NCBI RefSeq assembly: GCF_001721645.1
Contig: NZ_CP017141.1
Coordinates: 4,960,001-5,024,000, forward strand
DNA length: 64,000 nt
Direction: 5' to 3'
Source: Pedobacter steynii
Lineage (GTDB): Bacteria; Bacteroidota; Bacteroidia; Sphingobacteriales; Sphingobacteriaceae
Position 1 is the first letter of the stretch. The number at the start of each line of letters is the position of its first letter. The translations under genes were made by a program, and so were the position numbers. The notes under the pieces are model-generated. The model saw nothing but the letters and a program-made list of their open reading frames with translations, made no database searches and was not told the origin of the DNA. Below, one piece after another: positions 1 to 8,903 of this stretch.

Positions 1-953
1 CTACCATTAAGACCATGCCTTATCATCCAACACTGACAATGGTAGATACCGCTTATTGGGCTTTTGCTTTTAAAAAGCGGGGTTTAATGGGGGTACGTAA
101 TTTTTTCTTAGAAGGGAATGTAACGATCACAGGTAAAACTCTGGAAGATGCAAAAGTGTCAGGAAGCAAGGAACAGGATCTTTACGAGGCGTTCAGAAAA
201 AAGCTAAACGCGCTCAATAAAGACATGGACGCCATCCTTGAGAAAAGCCGGCCGAGCCGAGCTGAAAATGACGACGATTCTGAGGCTGAACAACAGGAGC
301 CGACGCCACGGGTAATTACCCCTGCTGAAGAGCAATTGCTCAAACAAATTGCTGAGCTGAAGATTAATTTTGTGAAACGTTATCCAAACAGTTATTACAG
401 TTTGGAACTTACAAAATTTGAAAGCCGTCTTGATCCGCATACGTTTGAAAGCATGCTTAGCTTACTGGGAGCTCCTGTACAGGGAAACACCTTGTATAAG
501 GCACTAAAGAAAATGGAGGAGGGAAGCAAAATGGCTAAAATTGGTAATGACGCTTATGTTTTTACACTTCCCACACCAGAAGGACAGCAAATATCATTAG
601 CTGCTTATAAAGGTAAGTATGTATTACTTGATTTTTGGGCAAGCTGGTGCGCTCCCTGCAGAGCGGAGAATCCGGTACTGATGGCTGCTTATGATAAATT
701 CAAGGCCAAAAACTTTGAGATTCTTAGTGTTTCGATTGACGATAAGAAAGACCTTTGGATACAAGCAATTAAAGAAGACAAACTGCCATGGACACAGGTA
801 CTGGATAACAGGGCAAATGGTGGTGGTATTTCCACCTCATATGCCATCACCGCTATTCCACAGAATTTTTTGATCGATCCAAACGGTAAAATTATTGCCA
901 AAGATCTTCGTGGCACAGCCCTGGAAAAAGCACTTGCCCAGTTTATCCAATAA
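1..953 (+). CDS. TlpA-family thiol-disulfide oxidoreductase with DUF4369-type N-terminus (5' end outside window)
   Basis: The frame is open to the window edge (first full codon at base 3), so the methionine at 15 is probably internal and the signal peptide and start lie upstream. The visible N-terminal half matches the end of a DUF4369 domain, a Bacteroidota domain usually fused to redoxins. It is followed by a Lys/Glu-rich linker and a thioredoxin-fold TlpA/AhpC-TSA domain. The active site WCAPC lies at about 645-657 and the cis-proline region reads AIPQNFLID. Family knowledge says such proteins reduce or isomerise cysteines outside the cytoplasm; the partner is unknown. The next gene starts 44 bp downstream on the same strand, so it is probably the first visible member of a redoxin operon. 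Confidence 0.9.
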   Translation, partial: TIKTMPYHPTLTMVDTAYWAFAFKKRGLMGVRNFFLEGNVTITGKTLEDAKVSGSKEQDLYEAFRKKLNALNKDMDAILEKSRPSRAENDDDSEAEQQEPTPRVITPAEEQLLKQIAELKINFVKRYPNSYYSLELTKFESRLDPHTFESMLSLLGAPVQGNTLYKALKKMEEGSKMAKIGNDAYVFTLPTPEGQQISLAAYKGKYVLLDFWASWCAPCRAENPVLMAAYDKFKAKNFEILSVSIDDKKDLWIQAIKEDKLPWTQVLDNRANGGGISTSYAITAIPQNFLIDPNGKIIAKDLRGTALEKALAQFIQ

Positions 954-997
954 TCAGCACGATAACCTAATCGTATAATAGATAGAAATAAAAATAG

Positions 998-2011
998 ATG
1001 AAAAGAATAATTTTTTTAATGGTTGCCTCATTGATGACGACATCGGTGGTCGCACAGATTAGTTTTAATATTAAAGGCAAGGTTGCGCCAGGTATTTCTG
1101 CAACACGTGTTGCCCTGGGTTATGGGGAAGATGGTTCTGAACATGACACGGTCAGCATTGTAAACGGGCTATTTGAGTTTAAAGGTAAGGCCAGAAGGTC
1201 TGCGCTCGTGGTATTAGATTTGATCAGCCCTCAAGCAGCAGGTTCATCTGAAAATGAAGAGGGGCCTGTCGCGTTCTTCTACCTGGACCAGGGTGTTACA
1301 TCAGTTGAATTTGATAAAGATGGAAAGTCTAAAATAACCGGAGGTAAAGAGCAAAAAATCTATGCGGAGTATAGTAGCCGTAAACAGGATCCTAAGAACT
1401 TTGGCATGGATACCGAGGAAGATATTGCGAAACTGATCAAAAAATATCCCGACAGTTATGTGGGCTTTGATAAGCTGTCCTATCATTCTGTAAGGATGAA
1501 GCCGAAGAACGTTCAGCAAGTATTTGGCAGTCTGAGCAAAAGGATAAAGAATACTGTAGATGGCATCGAATTTAGAAAAACTTTAGACATCGCTCTAAGA
1601 TTTGATATAGGTAAACCTTCTGTTGATTTTTCACTTCCCGACACTTCAGGAAAGGCAATATCACTGGCCTCCTTTAAAGGTACTTATGTTTTGCTGGACT
1701 TCTGGGCGAGCTGGTGTGGTCCCTGCAGAGCAACACATCCGGAACTGAAAAAGACATACAGCAAGTTCAAGGACAAAAACTTCCGGATACTTGCTGTTTC
1801 CCTGGATAGGCAAAAAAGCCCTTGGCTTAAAGCAATAGAAGAGGATCAGCTCACCTGGGCGTTGGTTCTTGATGCTTCAGGTGATGTGGCACGTAATTAC
1901 GGGATTAAGCAAATACCACAAAGTCTGCTGCTAGATCCGGATGGCAAGATTGTCGGAAGGAACCTTAAGGGTGAAGCTTTAGATGCAGCACTATCAAAGT
2001 TACTTAAATAA
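998..2011 (+). CDS. DUF4369 + TlpA-family thioredoxin-like protein
   Basis: This 337-residue protein begins with a signal peptide (MKRIIFLMVASLMTTSVVAQ). Residues about 22-110 look like a DUF4369 domain, then a helical linker, then a TlpA/redoxin domain from about residue 205. The catalytic motif is WCGPC with its first Cys near residue 240, and the cis-Pro loop reads QIPQSLLLD. It should act in the periplasm or at the membrane as a disulfide reductase or oxidase. It is the second member of a tandem array of paralogous genes with gaps of 32-45 bp, consistent with one operon. The paralogs diverge mostly in the N-terminal half, suggesting different partners with a conserved redox module. Confidence 0.93.
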   Translation: MKRIIFLMVASLMTTSVVAQISFNIKGKVAPGISATRVALGYGEDGSEHDTVSIVNGLFEFKGKARRSALVVLDLISPQAAGSSENEEGPVAFFYLDQGVTSVEFDKDGKSKITGGKEQKIYAEYSSRKQDPKNFGMDTEEDIAKLIKKYPDSYVGFDKLSYHSVRMKPKNVQQVFGSLSKRIKNTVDGIEFRKTLDIALRFDIGKPSVDFSLPDTSGKAISLASFKGTYVLLDFWASWCGPCRATHPELKKTYSKFKDKNFRILAVSLDRQKSPWLKAIEEDQLTWALVLDASGDVARNYGIKQIPQSLLLDPDGKIVGRNLKGEALDAALSKLLK

Positions 2012-2043
2012 GCATTGCATAGTAATTTTTAAACTAAAAACAT

Positions 2044-3153
2044 ATGATGAAGAAGATAATTCTTACCCTGCTCTGCCTGTATATGACAGGAACATACGCG
2101 CAAGATAAACCCTTTGTAGTAAAGGGGAAACTAAACGGCACATTAGCAAATGGTCGTTATGTCCATTATTATTTCCTGAAAGGGGGCGACTTAGTTATGG
2201 ACTCGGCAAAAGTGCAGAACGGAACTTATACTTTAAAAGGAAAGGTTGACCACATGCTCATGTTGAACATCAGCCATAGACCATATGGTGGGGATGTGAA
2301 AATTTTTGTTGGTCCTTTAACCCAGGTTGCTGTAGCGCATCATAAAACCCTAAGGGAAGCGAACGCTACAGGTACAAAAGCAAATTTGGAGTATAATAAA
2401 GTCCGCACTGCATTGAACGTCTATATGGCTAAAATGGATGCCATCGACAAAAAATATGATGTTGCACTAAAAGCAAAAGACAGTGCTACGCAGGAAGCAT
2501 TATTTGCCGAGTCTGAGGTGATATTTAAAGCCATGAATAACACGGTGTATCCCAACTATATCTCAAAAAACACGAATTCTCCTATTGCGCTGGCAATGCT
2601 GGATGAATATCTGGCTGGTGTTATAGATGACCGCAAACTCGAACCTTTGTTTACAAAATTGTCTCCGTCAATAAAAAAGACTGCCGAGGGGAAAAGATGG
2701 GCGAAATTATTGGCTACAGCTAAGCTGACCTCTATTGGTAAGCCAGCCCCGGACTTTGTGCAACCTGATACTGCAGGCAAGCCGGTAAAACTCTCGTCCT
2801 TAAGGGGCAAATATGTGTTGGTCGATTTTTGGGCCAGCTGGTGCGGGCCGTGTCGTGCAGAAAATCCGAATGTGCTTAAAGCATACCAAAAATTGAAAGA
2901 CAAGGGTTTTGATGTAGTCAGCGTTTCGATTGACGGCGACAGGAAAGCATGGCTGAAAGCAATCAAAGAGGATGGTATGCCATGGATACATGTCAGCGAT
3001 TTAAAAGCCAACAAGAATGAAGCTGCGATGCTTTATGGGGTAGATGCCATCCCGCAAAACTGGTTACTGGATCCAAACGGACTAGTCGTGGAAAAGAATC
3101 TGAGGGGAGAGGATCTGGATAAGCAAATTGAACGTTTAATGGCTGGGAAATAA
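2044..3153 (+). CDS. DUF4369 + TlpA-family thioredoxin-like protein
   Basis: This 369-residue protein has a signal peptide ending near TGTYAQ and an N-terminal DUF4369-like domain (VVKGKLNGTLANGRYVHYYF and following). A helical middle segment leads to a C-terminal redoxin domain with WCGPC, first Cys near residue 266, and cis-Pro loop AIPQNWLLD. It lies 32 bp behind the preceding paralog in the same orientation. The redox motif is intact, so an extracytoplasmic thiol-disulfide exchange role is well supported, but the substrate cannot be read from the sequence. Length and architecture are typical for this Bacteroidota family. Confidence 0.93.
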   Translation: MMKKIILTLLCLYMTGTYAQDKPFVVKGKLNGTLANGRYVHYYFLKGGDLVMDSAKVQNGTYTLKGKVDHMLMLNISHRPYGGDVKIFVGPLTQVAVAHHKTLREANATGTKANLEYNKVRTALNVYMAKMDAIDKKYDVALKAKDSATQEALFAESEVIFKAMNNTVYPNYISKNTNSPIALAMLDEYLAGVIDDRKLEPLFTKLSPSIKKTAEGKRWAKLLATAKLTSIGKPAPDFVQPDTAGKPVKLSSLRGKYVLVDFWASWCGPCRAENPNVLKAYQKLKDKGFDVVSVSIDGDRKAWLKAIKEDGMPWIHVSDLKANKNEAAMLYGVDAIPQNWLLDPNGLVVEKNLRGEDLDKQIERLMAGK

Positions 3154-3234
3154 GGCCAGGTGAGGATGTCTGACAATCATCCGTCCATCCTGCCTATTAA
3201 AGCTAATCTTCATTAAAAAATAAAAAAAACAAAT

Positions 3235-4641
3235 ATGAAAAAACTATTTTTAGCTATTGTGATGCTTTGCTCGTTAAGTATCATGGCGCAAGAAGAACAG
3301 GAGAGTAATCCCAAATTAGAGGCTTTACGAACTGAAAAAGATCAAAAAATTCTGCAGACAAAGATAAAGGACCTGGAAAATGGTACTGCGGAGGACATGG
3401 ATCTTTTGATTCAGTATTACAATAATGATGCAGCTAAAAAGGATGCGATAACCAAAAGTCTGCTTACAAAATTTCCCGATAGTCAGTCTGCCAGAATGCA
3501 AAGAATGGTTTCTTTTCTTAAAGTTAAAGGAGCTGAAAATATAGAAGCACATCTTCAGTCCATGATTAAAGCTTACCCCAAAGTAAATTTAGACATGGAA
3601 AAGAGTATGCTTTCCAGCATGTATGCTGAAGAACCGAATTCAACTAAAGTTCTTCAATATATAAATGCGATGAAAGATCCTGTATTTAGGTTGAGGGCCC
3701 TGGTAATGGCCATTGATCTCATGGCAGCAATTGACAACGCTAAAGCTTTAGATCTTGCTACGGGCGAATTAGCCGAAGCGAAAAAAATGAAAGGCCGGAC
3801 TGTGTTAAGCGAACCTTTGAAAGTAGATCCTAAAGCTGTTTATGACGATTACATCAATATTTATGGTAAGCTACTTTTCAAGGCAGGTAAAAATGATGAG
3901 GCTTATAAATATACTTCTGAAGCCTATAACAGTATAAAAGAAAGAGATGCTGAGCTTATCGAGAATTATGCATTCCTATCCAGCCTAAAAGGCCAATATG
4001 AGGAGGCATTACCTATTTTATCAAAAGCGGTAGAAGAAGGTAAGTTTGAGCAAAAATATATGGAGCAGGTGAGAAGGGGCTATGCAAAATTAAATCCAGG
4101 AAAGGATGTTGATGCCTACATTGCCGGGTTGCAAAAAGTTTTCATAGATAAGATCAAAACGCATGTTTCAAAATTAATGATCAACGAATCTGCACCAAAT
4201 TTTACGGTAACAGATGTGAGCGGAAAAAAAGTTTCTTTAGTTGATTTTAAAGGCAAAACGATTGTGCTGGATTTTTGGGCTACCTGGTGCGGTCCTTGTG
4301 TGGCTTCATTCCCTGCTATGCAAATGGCCGCAAACCGCTATGCGAAAGATCCGAATGTTAAGTTTCTTTTTATACATACCTGGGACAACGTTCCGGATCC
4401 TTTGACCGATGCTAAAAACTTTTTAAGCAAACGCGACTATAAATTTGATCTATACATGGATCTGGTAGATCAGTCGACCAAAAGAAGTCCAGCTGCAGAC
4501 TCATTTAAAGTAAAGGGAATTCCCGCAAAATTTATTATCGATGGGAATGGCAGAATTCGCTTCAACATTGAGGGTTTTGAAGGAAAAGCGGAAGCTGCTG
4601 CAGAAGAAGTATCTCAAATGATAGAGCTGGCAAGAAGTTAA
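3235..4641 (+). CDS. TlpA-family redoxin with long helical (TPR-like) N-terminal region
   Basis: This 468-residue protein has a signal peptide (MKKLFLAIVMLCSLSIMAQ). Residues about 25-315 are helix-rich and resemble tandem TPR-like helices rather than DUF4369. The C-terminal 150 residues form a TlpA domain with TWCGPC, first Cys near 352, and cis-Pro loop GIPAKFIID. It is probably a periplasmic thioredoxin carried on a protein-interaction scaffold. The stop is 11 bp before the next start, so the two are surely co-transcribed. Its C-terminal end (RIRF..GFEGK..AAAEEVSQMIE) is nearly repeated in a gene remnant at 11763-11891, showing past duplication of this subtype. Confidence 0.9.
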   Translation: MKKLFLAIVMLCSLSIMAQEEQESNPKLEALRTEKDQKILQTKIKDLENGTAEDMDLLIQYYNNDAAKKDAITKSLLTKFPDSQSARMQRMVSFLKVKGAENIEAHLQSMIKAYPKVNLDMEKSMLSSMYAEEPNSTKVLQYINAMKDPVFRLRALVMAIDLMAAIDNAKALDLATGELAEAKKMKGRTVLSEPLKVDPKAVYDDYINIYGKLLFKAGKNDEAYKYTSEAYNSIKERDAELIENYAFLSSLKGQYEEALPILSKAVEEGKFEQKYMEQVRRGYAKLNPGKDVDAYIAGLQKVFIDKIKTHVSKLMINESAPNFTVTDVSGKKVSLVDFKGKTIVLDFWATWCGPCVASFPAMQMAANRYAKDPNVKFLFIHTWDNVPDPLTDAKNFLSKRDYKFDLYMDLVDQSTKRSPAADSFKVKGIPAKFIIDGNGRIRFNIEGFEGKAEAAAEEVSQMIELARS

Positions 4642-4652
4642 AATAAGATATC

Positions 4653-5102
4653 ATGAAACGGACCCTAATGTTAACTGCACTCGTTTTTCTGTTGAATGCA
4701 AGTAGCTACAGTCAGATTCTTAAACCGATCACCTGGAGTTATGTGGCAAAAAAAATGAGTGCTACTGAAGCAACACTATACATCAAAGCAAGTCTGGAGA
4801 AGGGTTGGCACCTCTATTCTCAAAATGTTGGTGAAGGAGGCCCTGTGGCTACTTCTTTCTACTTCCCGGCTTCTAAATTATACGATATGGTGGGCAGAAC
4901 CATAGAGCCAAAGCCGATTAAGAAGTTTGAGCCTGTATTCATGATGGAGGTTAGCTACTTTGAAACTACTGCCATTTTCCAACAGAAGGTGAAACTAAAA
5001 GGTAAACAGGCTACAGTAAAAGGATCAGTCAAATTCATGGTCTGTAATGACAAACAATGCCTTCCTCCTTCAGAAATATTCTTCAGCATACCTGTTAAAT
5101 AA
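4653..5102 (+). CDS. DsbD N-terminal-domain-like (disulfide bond corrector) secreted protein
   Basis: This 149-residue protein has a signal peptide (MKRTLMLTALVFLLNASSYSQ). The rest matches the immunoglobulin-like DsbD alpha/DsbC-type domain found at the N-terminus of protein-disulfide reductases in Bacteroidota. It contains the phrase GWHLYSQN and the C-terminal CNDKQCLPP pair (C-x4-C), the position of the redox cysteines in this domain. In DsbD this domain receives electrons and passes them to periplasmic thioredoxins. Here it is a stand-alone protein inside a TlpA operon, 11 bp after one TlpA gene and 47 bp before another. It is plausibly the electron-transfer partner of the array, though no membrane DsbD-beta domain is visible in the window. 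Confidence 0.85.
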   Translation: MKRTLMLTALVFLLNASSYSQILKPITWSYVAKKMSATEATLYIKASLEKGWHLYSQNVGEGGPVATSFYFPASKLYDMVGRTIEPKPIKKFEPVFMMEVSYFETTAIFQQKVKLKGKQATVKGSVKFMVCNDKQCLPPSEIFFSIPVK

Positions 5103-5149
5103 GCTTCAATTTTTGAGCATTAATTTAATAACATTAAATATTTAAGCGA

Positions 5150-5689
5150 ATGAACATAAAAGTAATGATAACGATGGCTGCGATGCTGGCAACGGGATAC
5201 GCATATGGACAATCAAAGCAAAAGCCAACTGTAAAAAAAAGACCGGCTATAGCCAAAGCGCCGCAGGAAAATGGACAATTGCTTGCAGGTATGAAAGCGC
5301 CTGTGCTGAAAGTGGCGGAATGGCTTTCTGAGGTTCCGGACATGAAAGGTAAATTTGTTGCCCTTGATTTTTGGGGACCCTCTTGCAAACCTTGTATCGC
5401 TGGCTTTCCGCACATCAACGAGCTGCATCATAAGTACAAAGATCAGGTTGTTTTTATAGCGGCTACTACAGATGAAGATCCGGGGGAAGTTTATTCTTTT
5501 TCAGCGGGTGCTCCGGTTGAATTTTATAGCATGATGCAAAAAGCAAAAGCCTGGGAAGACTACAAGGTACAGGGCATTCCACATATGCTATTGATTGATC
5601 CAGCGGGAATCGTTCGCTATAGCGGAAATGGTTTTGAGCTGAGTGAAACCATGCTTCAGGACATCATTAAGAAACACGGTAATAAATAA
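5150..5689 (+). CDS. Short TlpA-like thioredoxin-fold protein
   Basis: This 179-residue protein has a signal peptide (about residues 1-22, ending TGYAYGQ) and a thioredoxin-fold domain with almost no N-terminal extension. The active site reads PSCKPC, first Cys near residue 79, instead of the WCGPC of its neighbours, which should change its redox potential. The cis-Pro loop is GIPHMLLID. It sits in the redoxin array between the DsbD-N-like gene and a DUF4369 gene with 30-47 bp gaps. The family assignment is firm; the substrate is unknown. Confidence 0.9.
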   Translation: MNIKVMITMAAMLATGYAYGQSKQKPTVKKRPAIAKAPQENGQLLAGMKAPVLKVAEWLSEVPDMKGKFVALDFWGPSCKPCIAGFPHINELHHKYKDQVVFIAATTDEDPGEVYSFSAGAPVEFYSMMQKAKAWEDYKVQGIPHMLLIDPAGIVRYSGNGFELSETMLQDIIKKHGNK

Positions 5690-5720
5690 GCGGCTGTCCT
5701 CAAATTTAATTTAGAAACAA

Positions 5721-6419
5721 ATGAAATACTTTTTTTTAGCAATAGTAATGTCAGTCGCCTTGGCGGGCAATGCGCAGATCCTAAAATTTGAAGGGGAGCT
5801 TTCCGGATTAACAGCAGGTACAAAAGTGATCCTGTCAGACATGATGAAGCAGCAGTTCCATGATACGGCGAAGGTGCGCAACAATGCTTTTGCGTTTGAG
5901 TGTAAACTGCCAGGTGCAGGCTTGTATGTACTACGTGTAGGCCTGGTTGGGAAAAGCCCTGAAAGCCGCATCTTTTATTTGGATGCGGGAAATGTTTCCT
6001 TAAAGGGCGAACGTGGCAAATTGAAAAAAGCTACATTGTCGGGTGACGAACCTTTTATGAAGGATTGGCTTCGATTCGATCATATTCAGCAAAATGATCC
6101 CATTTTGTCTCGCCAGAAACGTGAGAATGATACGGTGATCATGTTGGCGATGAAGACCGGTTCATACGATGGCCTAATGTCGGATACTGCTTTTGTCAGG
6201 CGATCAAGTGCCACTTATCCTTTAGTAGATGCGAAAAAGATAGCATTGGCCAGAACCTGGCTTGCGGAAAATCCAAATTCTGATATCAATGCTTACATCA
6301 TTTATAAATACCTGCGCCGGGATTTTACAGAAGAGGAAATGAAACGTGCGCTGGATAAACTCAGTCCAGCCTCTCGTAATTCGTTGATTGGAAAAACGCT
6401 GATTACCGGAGGAAGGTAA
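5721..6419 (+). CDS. DUF4369-domain protein lacking its redoxin domain (probably truncated)
   Basis: This 232-residue protein has a signal peptide ending near AGNAQ, a DUF4369 domain (residues about 22-120) and the usual helical linker ending LSPASRNSLIGKTL. In the paralogs the linker continues straight into a TlpA domain, but here the frame ends four residues later. A decayed TlpA domain in the same orientation is present about 410 bp downstream (6831-7004). The simplest reading is one DUF4369-TlpA gene split by an insertion or rearrangement. The truncated protein may still be made, as it keeps its start and signal peptide, but it has no CxxC motif. Confidence 0.75.
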   Translation: MKYFFLAIVMSVALAGNAQILKFEGELSGLTAGTKVILSDMMKQQFHDTAKVRNNAFAFECKLPGAGLYVLRVGLVGKSPESRIFYLDAGNVSLKGERGKLKKATLSGDEPFMKDWLRFDHIQQNDPILSRQKRENDTVIMLAMKTGSYDGLMSDTAFVRRSSATYPLVDAKKIALARTWLAENPNSDINAYIIYKYLRRDFTEEEMKRALDKLSPASRNSLIGKTLITGGR

Positions 6420-6540
6420 GCAATGGCGTGTCTATGGACAGCGACAATATTTCCCGGGCAGTAGCAGATCAGCTTATGAACAGGAGATATATGAGGATGT
6501 CCTTTACCAAAAATATCAACACCAACCGTGTGGTGCGGTT

Positions 6541-6588
6541 AGCCCAACACAGGCTGTACGACGTTCGCGGTACAGCCTGTGTTGGGCT
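6541..6588. repeat. Perfect 19-bp inverted repeat with 10-nt loop
   Basis: Bases 6541-6559 (AGCCCAACACAGGCTGTAC) are the exact reverse complement of 6570-6588. The intervening 10 bases are GACGTTCGCG. The hairpin lies 8 bp beyond the stop of a small minus-strand gene remnant and inside the segment separating the DUF4369 gene from its lost redoxin domain. No T-run follows on either side, so it is an atypical terminator at best. It could be the end of a small mobile cassette or a REP-like element. Confidence 0.85.
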
Positions 6589-6596
6589 GCTAATTA

Positions 6597-6787
6597 TCAC
6601 TTTAATTTTTCCTTATATTTCGCCAGTTCCACCTCATATTCTTTCACAGTATCTTCAAGTATGAAACCTGCGAATTTCCCGTTCTTCAAATATTCCTTTG
6701 CTTTCGCTATAGCAATAACTTGTACGGAGAGGTTGGCAGCATACTGCCAATCCTCCTTACTATTCAATTCTTTTGATCAAATGTCAT
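6597..6787 (-). pseudogene. Small frameshifted gene of unknown function
   Basis: Reading the minus strand from the ATG at 6787 gives MTFDQKN and then a stop. A one-base shift continues cleanly as LNSKEDWQYAANLSVQV and on through YEVELAKYKEKLK to a stop at 6597. The total of 191 nt is not a multiple of three, supporting a single indel. An AGAAGGA stretch lies just before the ATG. The product would be about 63 residues, helical and Lys/Glu-rich. I do not recognise the family. It lies within the insertion that split the DUF4369-TlpA gene. Confidence 0.5.
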
Positions 6788-6830
6788 TCCTTCTTGTTAA
6801 GTATATATTTCAAAGCGACCCCTCCATTTC

Positions 6831-7004
6831 GGAGCAAAGTGGCCGCCAGCTTGGCTGCATGCTCCTGACTTTGAGTTCACTGATCAGGATGGCAAATCGC
6901 ATACCCTTCAGGATTATTAAGGTAAGTATTTGATATTGGATCTTTGGAGCGTCACTTGCGGCCCCTGTCATACCCTCCTTTATTGTCTTATGGATAAGCA
7001 CTGA
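6831..7004 (+). pseudogene. Decayed TlpA redoxin domain
   Basis: From 6861 the plus strand reads APDFEFTDQDGKSHTLQDY, then TAA at 6918-6920 where paralogs have a lysine codon, then GKYLILDLWSVTCGPCHTLL. The redox motif CGPC is at 6957-6968, and a TGA ends the frame at 7002-7004. Just upstream a different frame gives RSKVAASLA, the expected linker, so there is also a frameshift. The part after CGPC, including the cis-Pro loop, is missing. It is a dead TlpA domain, most likely the C-terminal half once joined to the DUF4369 gene ending at 6419. Confidence 0.8.
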
Positions 7005-7099
7005 GCGTGATCCAGAGTATCTGAGGCAGTCGCTTGCCCCTAAAGGCATTTTGAATGATATCTCGGTCGGTATGGCGCTCCCAGTGCGCGCTGTCGTTA

Positions 7100-7819
7100 T
7101 TAACGGAAGCGTTCAAGCAGTTCTCGCCTGAAGGTGTTTCCGATTGGCAGGATGAAATCATTTTCCAGGAGTAATTGCCCGCCAGCAATTTTTTGTATAC
7201 GACTCAGTGCGACTATATAGGACTTATGGATCCGGATAAAACGTAACCTATCCAGCTTATGCTCGATCTCAGTGGTAGTGATCGGACTTAAGTAGGTGTG
7301 TTTACCGGTGTGTACCTGGACATAGTTTCCCCAGCTTTTAACATACAGGATGTCGTCGAATATGACCCGGATAAAGTCGCCTTCAACCTTTAGCATCAGG
7401 TGATCTACAGCAGGGACAATGAAGCTCTGATCAATTGCGGTTTGCTGAGGGGCAGGTTTTAATCTGTTGAAAGCATGGTCAACGGCAGTCATAAAGCGGG
7501 GGAATTCAATGGGCTTGACCAGGTAATCAACAACCTGGTATTTATAGCTTTCCAACGCATATTGGCTATATGCCGTCGTTAGAATCACAAGGGGTGGTTT
7601 GGACATGGAGGATAACATTTCCAGACCGGACATTCCAGGCATGTTGATGTCCAGAAAAATCAGGTCTACGTGATGTTTATACAAAAAGTTCATCGCCTCT
7701 ATCGCGTTATAAAATCCACCGGAAAGACAAAGGGTAGTCATTTTTTCCAGATAATGACCGATCACCAGATGTGCCCCCTCTTCGTCATCAACTATGATAC
7801 AGCTTAGTGGCTTTGGCAT
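7100..7819 (-). CDS. LytTR-family response regulator
   Basis: This 239-residue protein has a receiver domain (residues 1-120) with the acidic pair D11/D12 (VDDEE), phospho-acceptor D57 in FLDINMPGMSG, and the conserved K in VKPIEF. A C-terminal LytTR DNA-binding domain follows (about 140-239, with YVKSWGNYVQVHT and FIRIHKSYIVAL). LytTR regulators bind imperfect direct or inverted repeats upstream of target promoters. The start codon lies one base after the stop of the histidine kinase gene, so the two form a coupled two-component operon. The likely target is the divergent outer-membrane receptor gene at 9013, whose upstream region has a long inverted repeat. Confidence 0.95.
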   Translation of the reverse strand: MPKPLSCIIVDDEEGAHLVIGHYLEKMTTLCLSGGFYNAIEAMNFLYKHHVDLIFLDINMPGMSGLEMLSSMSKPPLVILTTAYSQYALESYKYQVVDYLVKPIEFPRFMTAVDHAFNRLKPAPQQTAIDQSFIVPAVDHLMLKVEGDFIRVIFDDILYVKSWGNYVQVHTGKHTYLSPITTTEIEHKLDRLRFIRIHKSYIVALSRIQKIAGGQLLLENDFILPIGNTFRRELLERFR

Positions 7820-7820
7820 T

Positions 7821-8849
7821 TCAGAGGCGATTTAACTGGATGGATAAAATTGTTTTATATTCCATTTCATTTTCGGTGGTTACAAACTGATAGCCGTCCT
7901 TGTACAGCAATTCAAGACGTTGACGGATGTTTCCCAGTCCGATTCCGGTGGAGCTATCTGTAAGGGACTCATCCGGTAGGGAGTTTGTAACGCATACGAC
8001 CAGCGATTCAGTGGATATTTCAATGTTGATTTTTACAGACCACTTTCTGGTAATCGTCAGGCTATGTTTAAATGCGTTTTCTATCAAAGTGATCAAAATC
8101 AACGGCGCAATCCTGAACCTGCTGAGTGCTGCCTGGTCGCTGGGAAACGAAAATGAGATTTCACAGCGCTTTCCGATGCGCTCTTTTTCCATCACAATGT
8201 AATCGGCTATAAACTGAATTTCTTCAGCAATGCTTACAAGGGGCTTATTTCCGTTTTCCAATTGATAACGCATGAGGTTGGATAGCTTTAAAATTAGTTG
8301 TGGGGTTCTTTCAGGGGCCGTCAGACTGACGCCATACAGATTATTGAACATATTGAAGAAAAAGTGCGGGTTTAGCTGCGCATGCAAAAACTTAATGTTC
8401 ATCTCGCTCATCATCAGCTGGTCCTGACTACGTTGCTTGAGCTCAATAGCAAACTGACGGATCAGAAAAAGGGACATGATGGTGATGGTACTGATCAGGC
8501 AAATGACAAAATGGTATAGGATCCAGAACCAAATGCTTCCGCGGTGATAAAAATCCGGCTCGATCAGGTAATAATTCAACGTGTATAATAGTGTCGCTCC
8601 TGCCAGGGTGGAAAGAATGGTGACTACTGCATAGGAGCTGAAACGCTTTTGAAGGTACAGCGGAAATACAAAGTAGCGATGTACCTTAGCTTGCAAATAA
8701 AGCACCAGAAAAAACGCCAGTCCTTTAATGAAGCCGGCAAGGGTATCGATCTGAATCCATTCATGCAACATCGTAAGAATGAACATCGCAATAAAGAACC
8801 CGGCTTCCTGTATATACCTGCTTTGGTACCATTTTCGTTTCTCTGCCAT
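7821..8849 (-). CDS. Sensor histidine kinase of the LytS/YehU (His_kinase, PF06580) type
   Basis: This 342-residue protein starts with about four predicted membrane helices (residues about 15-130) and no large extracellular sensor domain. A helical linker leads to the His_kinase motif AQLNPHFFFNMFNNL with phospho-His H162. A HATPase domain follows (LIENAFKHSL as N-box, GIGLGNIRQRL as G-box). Such kinases pair with LytTR regulators, and this gene directly precedes one with a 1-bp gap. It likely senses a membrane or envelope signal. Confidence 0.93.
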   Translation of the reverse strand: MAEKRKWYQSRYIQEAGFFIAMFILTMLHEWIQIDTLAGFIKGLAFFLVLYLQAKVHRYFVFPLYLQKRFSSYAVVTILSTLAGATLLYTLNYYLIEPDFYHRGSIWFWILYHFVICLISTITIMSLFLIRQFAIELKQRSQDQLMMSEMNIKFLHAQLNPHFFFNMFNNLYGVSLTAPERTPQLILKLSNLMRYQLENGNKPLVSIAEEIQFIADYIVMEKERIGKRCEISFSFPSDQAALSRFRIAPLILITLIENAFKHSLTITRKWSVKINIEISTESLVVCVTNSLPDESLTDSSTGIGLGNIRQRLELLYKDGYQFVTTENEMEYKTILSIQLNRL

Positions 8850-8903
8850 GGCTAATCATTTTGTTGTGTGACAATGATCCGTTTTTTTTTCTAACGATCC
8901 AAG

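Noticed and set aside
6428-6933. Two plus-strand ORFs (6428-6664 and 6661-6933)
   Set aside because: They run through the palindrome and antisense to the small minus-strand gene; composition is not protein-like.
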